A stretch of 9,942 bases of DNA from Treponema sp. (GTDB lineage Bacteria > Spirochaetota > Spirochaetia > Treponematales > Breznakiellaceae), in assembly GCA_031283505.1 (NCBI GenBank), contig JAITBO010000283.1:1-9942 (forward strand), given 5' to 3'. The notes below the pieces were generated by a model. That model made no database searches, was not told the origin of the DNA, and saw nothing but the letters and a program-made list of their open reading frames with translations. A program made the position numbers and the translations under genes. Positions 6,781 through 9,942 of this stretch are shown here, one piece after another. Each line of letters starts with the position of its first letter. The first letter of the stretch is position 1.

Positions 6781-6993
6781 ATGGACCACATTCAGAAAGC
6801 GGCGCTCACGGTCGAGGAAGCCGCAGCCTTCACGGGCTTTTCAAAAAACTACCTGTACAAGCTCATTCACCTTAAAAAGATACCCCACTACAAGCCCATG
6901 CGGGGCCGGGTATTCTTCAGGCCAGCGGAATTGGAGGCTTTTCTCTTCAGGAACCGCCAGGGGGCGGACAATGAAGGGGGAAACCATGCCTAA
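6781..6993 (+). CDS. Small HTH DNA-binding protein, excisionase/AlpA type
   Basis: 70-aa protein with a MerR-like winged HTH of the excisionase-family type (HTH_17). LTVEEAAAFTGFSKNYLYKL (9-28) forms the HTH, and the KIPHYKPMRGRVFFRPAELEAFL stretch (35-57, hydrophobic wing and last helix) is characteristic of the family. Members act as excisionases, directing the integrase, or as AlpA-like activators of satellite and prophage early genes. It sits at the head of the rightward early operon behind a structured leader; GGGGAG is 10 nt before ATG. Its end overlaps the next gene by 8 nt, suggesting coupled translation. Which role applies is not decidable here. Confidence 0.85.
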   Translation: MDHIQKAALTVEEAAAFTGFSKNYLYKLIHLKKIPHYKPMRGRVFFRPAELEAFLFRNRQGADNEGGNHA

Positions 6994-7225
6994 AAAAGAA
7001 CCCCTTCAAGGCGGGGAGCCTGTCCGGGGCGGCAACACCCCCAGCATAGTACAAGACGGATATTCCGGCAAGATTCCCATGGCGGCGATTACTGACCTGG
7101 AATGGGAAGCAGCAGGGATTATGCACGGAACGGCAACTCTCATACTCCATATCCGGGACAGCAAGCTGGCACGGTTCACAACCAGTCGGGAACGCTCACA
7201 TATGGCGGAGGCCCCCCATGAATAA
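6986..7225 (+). CDS. Small hypothetical phage protein, paralogue A
   Basis: 79-aa protein from ATG 6986, chosen over ATG 6971 because GAAGGGGG lies just upstream. After a flexible, Gly/Pro-rich N-terminus (1-26), the C-terminal half has AAGIMHGTATLILHIRDSKL then ARFTTSRERS, a compact beta pattern ending in a conserved TT-x-R/H run. This half aligns with the next gene's product. The pattern loosely recalls small DUF2292-type proteins, but I am not confident. It overlaps the HTH gene by 8 nt and the next gene by 8 nt. Function unknown. Confidence 0.65.
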   Translation: MPKKEPLQGGEPVRGGNTPSIVQDGYSGKIPMAAITDLEWEAAGIMHGTATLILHIRDSKLARFTTSRERSHMAEAPHE

Positions 7226-7466
7226 CCGGAAGCAAAAAAACCGCCCGGCAGGGGCGGCGATAAAGACCGCTAAAAAAGCGGTAACAGTTAAATCAAGTAT
7301 ACCGGAAAGCGCCGTTTATACAAGCGCGGTATCGGCATTGAAAGCCGAGGCGGTACTGAACGGAAGCGCCCGCCTGACGGTTTTCTACACAGACGGCAAG
7401 GCTACAGGTTATACCACCGGGCATAGCAACAGCCGCAGGGCGGCGGGGGACGGCAATGGCAGCTAA
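7218..7466 (+). CDS. Small hypothetical phage protein, paralogue B
   Basis: 82-aa protein with a very basic N-terminus (NNRKQKNRPAG, TAKKAVTVK) followed by a domain related to the preceding protein: LKAEAVLNGSARLTVFYTDG then KATGYTTGHSNSR. Shared positions include E-A, N/H-G-S/T-A-x-L, D-x-K and a Y/F-TT pair. GGAGG lies 6 nt before the ATG. It overlaps the upstream gene by 8 nt and the replication gene by 11 nt. The basic tail suggests nucleic-acid binding, which is inference. No family is recognised with confidence. Confidence 0.65.
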   Translation: MNNRKQKNRPAGAAIKTAKKAVTVKSSIPESAVYTSAVSALKAEAVLNGSARLTVFYTDGKATGYTTGHSNSRRAAGDGNGS

Positions 7467-8991
7467 AACAAACCCCGGAATGCCCTACGCCGATCACCGG
7501 ATAGTTGAATATGAACGGTATCTTTTGGGATCCTATATTCTTGGCGCATCCATCGGCGAGGGCATTACCGAGAATGTCTTTTTGTCCGGGGCGCATAGGA
7601 CCGTTTTTCCCGTGATCCGTGAACTGAAGACCCAAGGGCTTGACCTGGACATTATGATCCTGGTTTCAGAACTGGAAAAACGCGGTCTGCTGGATACGGC
7701 GGGCGGGGCCGCTTCTATTGCCGAATTAACAAACGGCGTTGTCAGTACCGTTAATACGGCGTTTTATGAAAACGAGGTTTTGACAGCCTTCAAGGGCCGG
7801 GCGGCATGGAAGGCAACAACCCTGGCAAAAGAAGCCCTGGAAAAGGGGGAAGCCCCGGACAAGGTAAATTCAACCCTGGCGGAGTCCATTGAAAAAATTA
7901 CAGTATCCGGGGCGAATGTCGGGGACAATAACGGCTTGCTTTTTCGGGACTTACTTGCAAAGCAATTTCCTCCAGAGGATTGGTTTGTTGACGGCCTTAT
8001 AACGACCGGCCTTACGGTTCTTACCGGAGCAAGCAAAATCGGCAAATCATGGACCGCCCTCCAACTGGTTACGGCATTGGATCAGGGTGGCTTCTTCCTG
8101 GGGACGCTTAAAGCCCGGAAGTGTGATGCCTTGTATTGCGCTCTGGAAGACACCCCAAAACGGATACAAAAGCGTATCAAAAAACAGGGCATTACAGCTT
8201 TTAACGGTTCCCGGCTTGAGACAAAGCGGCGTACCGTACAGGATCTACGCGCTTTCCTGAAAGCCAACCCGCAATACCGGGTAGTCATCATCGACACCTT
8301 TCAAAAGATGATGGGAATAAGCGATCTGAATGACTATGCCAAGACCGTGAACGGCATGAGCGCCTTAAAGGATATTGCGGATACTCTGAATATTGCGGTC
8401 ATCGTAATTCATCATAACCGCAAGGGCGGCGACCTGGACGGCGATCACATGGAAAGCGCCCTGGGGAGTACCGGCATAAACGCCACAGCGGATACTACCC
8501 TGACCATGCGCCGGAAAAGGGGGATTGCCGAAGCGTCCCTGTCGGTAACGGGCCGGGACGTGGAAGATACTGCCTATACCCTTTCATGGGATAAGGACGT
8601 ATGTACCTGGACGGTTACAGGCTCCGGAACCCTCAAGCCCGTATTATCGGAGGCCCAGCAGCAGATTGTTGATTTACTGGAAAGCGAAGATCGGAACTGG
8701 ACAACCAGGGAGATAGAGGAACAGACGGGCATAAAAAAATATGATATTTCAAGACAAGCAGGGGAATTGGTAAGGAAAGGATTCATTGAAAAGCCCGTTT
8801 ATGGACAATGGCGGGCTAAAATCCAGTTTGCAAGTTTGCATCTCTCTAAGGAAACGCAAACTTGCAAACTTCCCGATACCGGAACAACTGCCCCAGAGGC
8901 CCTTACCCGGAACCAAGCCGGGGCCGCCGTTATCCCCTTCCCGGAGGCAAACCCTGCCGAAACAACAGAGGGGGAACTTGAAATATGGTAA
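7456..8991 (+). CDS. DnaB-N / RecA-like replication ATPase with C-terminal winged helix
   Basis: 511-aa phage replication protein. Residues about 15-115 resemble the DnaB helicase N-terminal domain. About 160-395 is a RecA-like ATPase of the AAA_25/RepA type: Walker A GASKIGKS (191-198), ALED (229-232), Walker B VVIID (276-280) and VIVIHHNRK (315-323). A winged-helix region follows (about 398-450: WTTREIEEQTG, DISRQAGELVRKGFIE), then a Pro/Ala-rich low-complexity tail. It probably acts as replicative helicase or helicase loader at the element's origin. No primase domain is seen, so host primase may be used. DNA encoding residues about 457-472 contains a strong inverted repeat that could be the origin. 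It overlaps the upstream gene by 11 nt and the nuclease gene by 7 nt. Confidence 0.88.
   Translation: MAAKTNPGMPYADHRIVEYERYLLGSYILGASIGEGITENVFLSGAHRTVFPVIRELKTQGLDLDIMILVSELEKRGLLDTAGGAASIAELTNGVVSTVNTAFYENEVLTAFKGRAAWKATTLAKEALEKGEAPDKVNSTLAESIEKITVSGANVGDNNGLLFRDLLAKQFPPEDWFVDGLITTGLTVLTGASKIGKSWTALQLVTALDQGGFFLGTLKARKCDALYCALEDTPKRIQKRIKKQGITAFNGSRLETKRRTVQDLRAFLKANPQYRVVIIDTFQKMMGISDLNDYAKTVNGMSALKDIADTLNIAVIVIHHNRKGGDLDGDHMESALGSTGINATADTTLTMRRKRGIAEASLSVTGRDVEDTAYTLSWDKDVCTWTVTGSGTLKPVLSEAQQQIVDLLESEDRNWTTREIEEQTGIKKYDISRQAGELVRKGFIEKPVYGQWRAKIQFASLHLSKETQTCKLPDTGTTAPEALTRNQAGAAVIPFPEANPAETTEGELEIW
8825..8870 (+). repeat. 15-bp inverted repeat of doubled AGTTTGCA units, possible origin iterons
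   Basis: The left arm AGTTTGCAAGTTTGC (8825-8839) is the exact reverse complement of GCAAACTTGCAAACT (8856-8870), with a 16-nt spacer. Each arm is a tandem pair of the same heptamer, so AGTTTGC is present four times, two per orientation. It lies inside the replication ATPase gene, in the variable stretch after the winged helix. Iterons inside or near a rep gene commonly mark an origin. A regulatory hairpin is the alternative. Confidence 0.6.
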
Positions 8992-9368
8992 GACGGGATA
9001 CCCCGGAGGGGCTTGTGAAATCCGCCATCCTTGACTATCTCCATGTCCGGGGCTTCTTTGCCTGGAATAACCCGACCGGGGCCGTGGAGGTCCGCCCCGG
9101 ACAGTGGATGCGTTTTGGGAAGGTGGGAAGCGCCGATATAATGGGCTGCCTTCCAGGGGGTCGTTTCCTTGCCATTGAGTGCAAGGCGGAAAGGGGCCGC
9201 CTGTCCGGGGCGCAACGGGATTTTTTAAACGAAGTGGAACGGCTGGGCGGGCTTGCCATCGTGGCACGGTCATTTCAGGAAGTGGACTTGGCCTTGAGAA
9301 GGGGCGGCTATATCAATGACGGGCCTTTATTTAGCCGGGGGAAAGAGCATGATTGCCAAGGGAATTGA
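8985..9368 (+). CDS. VRR-NUC domain nuclease
   Basis: 127-aa single-domain nuclease of the VRR-NUC group in the PD-(D/E)xK superfamily, small phage enzymes that resemble Holliday junction resolvases. The core reads GSADIMG (D51), AIECKAE (E65, K67) and GAQRDF (Q77). The N-terminal helix begins TPEGLVKSAILDYL with E8 as a possible further metal ligand. The usual length for this family is 90-150 aa. ATG overlaps the replication gene end by 7 nt, with GGGGGAA about 9 nt upstream. Its place between replication and packaging genes fits resolving replication or recombination intermediates before packaging. Confidence 0.88.
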   Translation: MVRRDTPEGLVKSAILDYLHVRGFFAWNNPTGAVEVRPGQWMRFGKVGSADIMGCLPGGRFLAIECKAERGRLSGAQRDFLNEVERLGGLAIVARSFQEVDLALRRGGYINDGPLFSRGKEHDCQGN

Positions 9369-9504
9369 GGCTATAAAACCGTGTTTTCTCACTCCCGATT
9401 CTCATTCAACGCCTGTTCTTTTCATAATTCCTTATGGGATAACGACATCCTCCGCAGGGGCAAGGCGAAGGTATTTTCAAACACCCGAAAATATATACTT
9501 TTGA
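9349..9504 (+). CDS. Possible 51-aa small protein
   Basis: An ORF begins at ATG 9349, inside the end of the nuclease gene, with GGGGGA 6 nt upstream, and ends at TGA 9504 just before the terminase start. The product (MIAKGIEAIK at the start, RRRYFQTPENIYF at the end) matches no family I know. The tight overlaps and spacing match the style of this operon, but the less regular composition makes it doubtful. If it is not coding, 9369-9514 is a 146-nt spacer holding the inverted GAGTGAGAAA copy and the ATATATACTTTT repeat. Confidence 0.35.
   Translation: MIAKGIEAIKPCFLTPDSHSTPVLFIIPYGITTSSAGARRRYFQTPENIYF
9491..9502 (+). repeat. ATATATACTTTT repeat, copy 2
   Basis: Exact second copy of the 12-mer at 6672-6683, placed 12 nt before the terminase start codon. 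TATACT inside it could be a -10 box, but the resulting leader would be very short and no -35 is clear. Confidence 0.4.
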
Positions 9505-9514
9505 GGTATAGGAT

Positions 9515-9942
9515 ATGACCAAAAGGAAAAACATAATCCGCCATAAAGTAGATGCCCTGGGCGGGAAAATCATAGATTTTAATTCGCTTGATACGGGTGG
9601 AGCCGCCCTGACACGGAGGGAACTGGCCTTTATCTTCTGGTACACCTATCCGGGATCGGAAGCCTTTATGAACGCCGGACGGGCCGCAGTAAGGGCCGGA
9701 TACAAACCTAAAAGCTCCGTTATGCTAGGGTACAGGGCACGGCGCAAACCGGAGATCGCCGCCGCCATAACAAAAATACTGGATGAGCGAGTCGGCCCCG
9801 GACTAAGAGAATCCCTCTGGTGTATTACCTGGCTATGCAGAATCAGAATGCTCTTTGACGTATCGGACTTCTACCGCCCCGGAAAACGGATAGTAAAAGC
9901 CAGGGGCAAAGAAACGGAAATAAATACCTATGAGATTATCCC
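9515..9942 (+). CDS. terS: Phage terminase small subunit (3' end beyond window)
   Basis: 142 codons are visible and open to the right edge. Residues about 33-85 match the small terminase (Terminase_2) N-terminal DNA-binding region: LTRRELAFIFWYTY, then AVRAGYKPKSS, then ARRKPEIAAAI, which parallels the usual LTxKQxxFxxxY, A-x-RAGYS and NPxVxxAI pattern. TerS recognises phage DNA and loads the large subunit for packaging. An unusual TGGAALTR stretch precedes the domain. GAGG lies 8 nt before the ATG. The large subunit gene would be expected next, outside the window; in a satellite it may be absent. Confidence 0.8.
   Translation, partial: MTKRKNIIRHKVDALGGKIIDFNSLDTGGAALTRRELAFIFWYTYPGSEAFMNAGRAAVRAGYKPKSSVMLGYRARRKPEIAAAITKILDERVGPGLRESLWCITWLCRIRMLFDVSDFYRPGKRIVKARGKETEINTYEII

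Larger units (their letters stand above)
4534..9883. repeat. Dispersed nonamer GTCCGGGGC across the element
   Basis: By eye, GTCCGGGGC or its complement occurs at 4534, 5276, 5844, 5865, 7022, 7584, 7852, 9045, 9094, 9203 and 9795 (left coordinates). One-base relatives sharing the TCCGGGGC octamer are at 4833, 5663, 7906 and 9876. Copies fall in several reading frames and both strands, and two facing copies form the terminator at 5844-5877. I saw none in 1-4243. Codon preference for CGG, GGG and CCG may explain part of it. Confidence 0.5.
4244..9942 (+). mobile_element. Left part of a tRNA-integrated prophage or phage satellite
   Basis: Everything right of the tRNA reads rightward and follows a phage plan: integrase, small ORF, terminators, an AT-rich cargo gene, an AlpA/excisionase-like HTH protein, small early genes, a replication ATPase, a VRR nuclease and a terminase small subunit. 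Genes overlap or abut. The integrase region is visibly GC-rich (39 of 60 bases in 4861-4920), unlike the cargo gene (21 of 60 in 5941-6000). No structural genes lie within the window, and the element continues past the right edge. Prophage and satellite are both possible. Confidence 0.85.

Noticed and set aside
8749..9273. Long minus-strand ORF of 174 codons, and another at 8799-9215
   Set aside because: They lie opposite the end of the replication ATPase and the VRR nuclease, both of which have clear motifs. The translations are Pro/Arg/Ser-rich without family signs, as expected for shadows in GC-rich DNA.

Overview
The window joins two kinds of DNA. Positions 1 to about 4243 look like ordinary bacterial chromosome of moderate G+C. 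From about 4244 to the right edge lies the left end of an integrated phage-type element: a prophage or a phage satellite. The chromosomal genes (shikimate kinase, a membrane-anchored solute-binding protein, a MATE exporter, a PrsW-like protein) and the general style remind me of a host-associated Treponema or other spirochaete. No rRNA or marker gene is present, so this taxonomic guess is weak.

Chromosomal part. A strong sigma70-type promoter at 73-101 reads leftward off the window, where the first 16 codons of another gene may begin at 48. A compact minus-strand operon runs from 3430 to 217: a shikimate-kinase-like protein, a family 1 solute-binding protein (4-nt stop/start overlap), then a MATE exporter (17-nt gap). 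Divergent from it is a 218-aa PrsW-family membrane protein. Its stop codon lies inside the -35 box of a near-consensus promoter for an initiator tRNA-fMet gene (4171-4243).

Element part. A tyrosine integrase starts 115 nt after the tRNA 3' end, in the same direction, which is the classic layout for integration into a tRNA gene. A 50-aa ORF follows it immediately, then two back-to-back hairpin terminators. Next is a visibly AT-rich 242-aa gene of unknown function, a likely cargo or moron gene. A structured leader then precedes a rightward gene run with overlapping or abutting ends: a small HTH protein of the excisionase/AlpA type, two small tandem paralogues, a DnaB-N/RecA-like replication ATPase with a C-terminal winged helix, a VRR-type nuclease, a possible 51-aa ORF, and a terminase small subunit cut by the right edge.

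Points worth most attention. A 15-bp perfect inverted repeat made of doubled AGTTTGCA units sits inside the replication gene and could be an origin. A compound hairpin overlaps the ribosome binding site of the HTH gene. The nonamer GTCCGGGGC recurs at least 11 times across the element. The initiator tRNA has an unusual C1:U72 end where the element joins. The order integrase, AlpA-like HTH, rep with possible ori, terS resembles a phage satellite as much as a full prophage; the DNA to the right of the window would decide.
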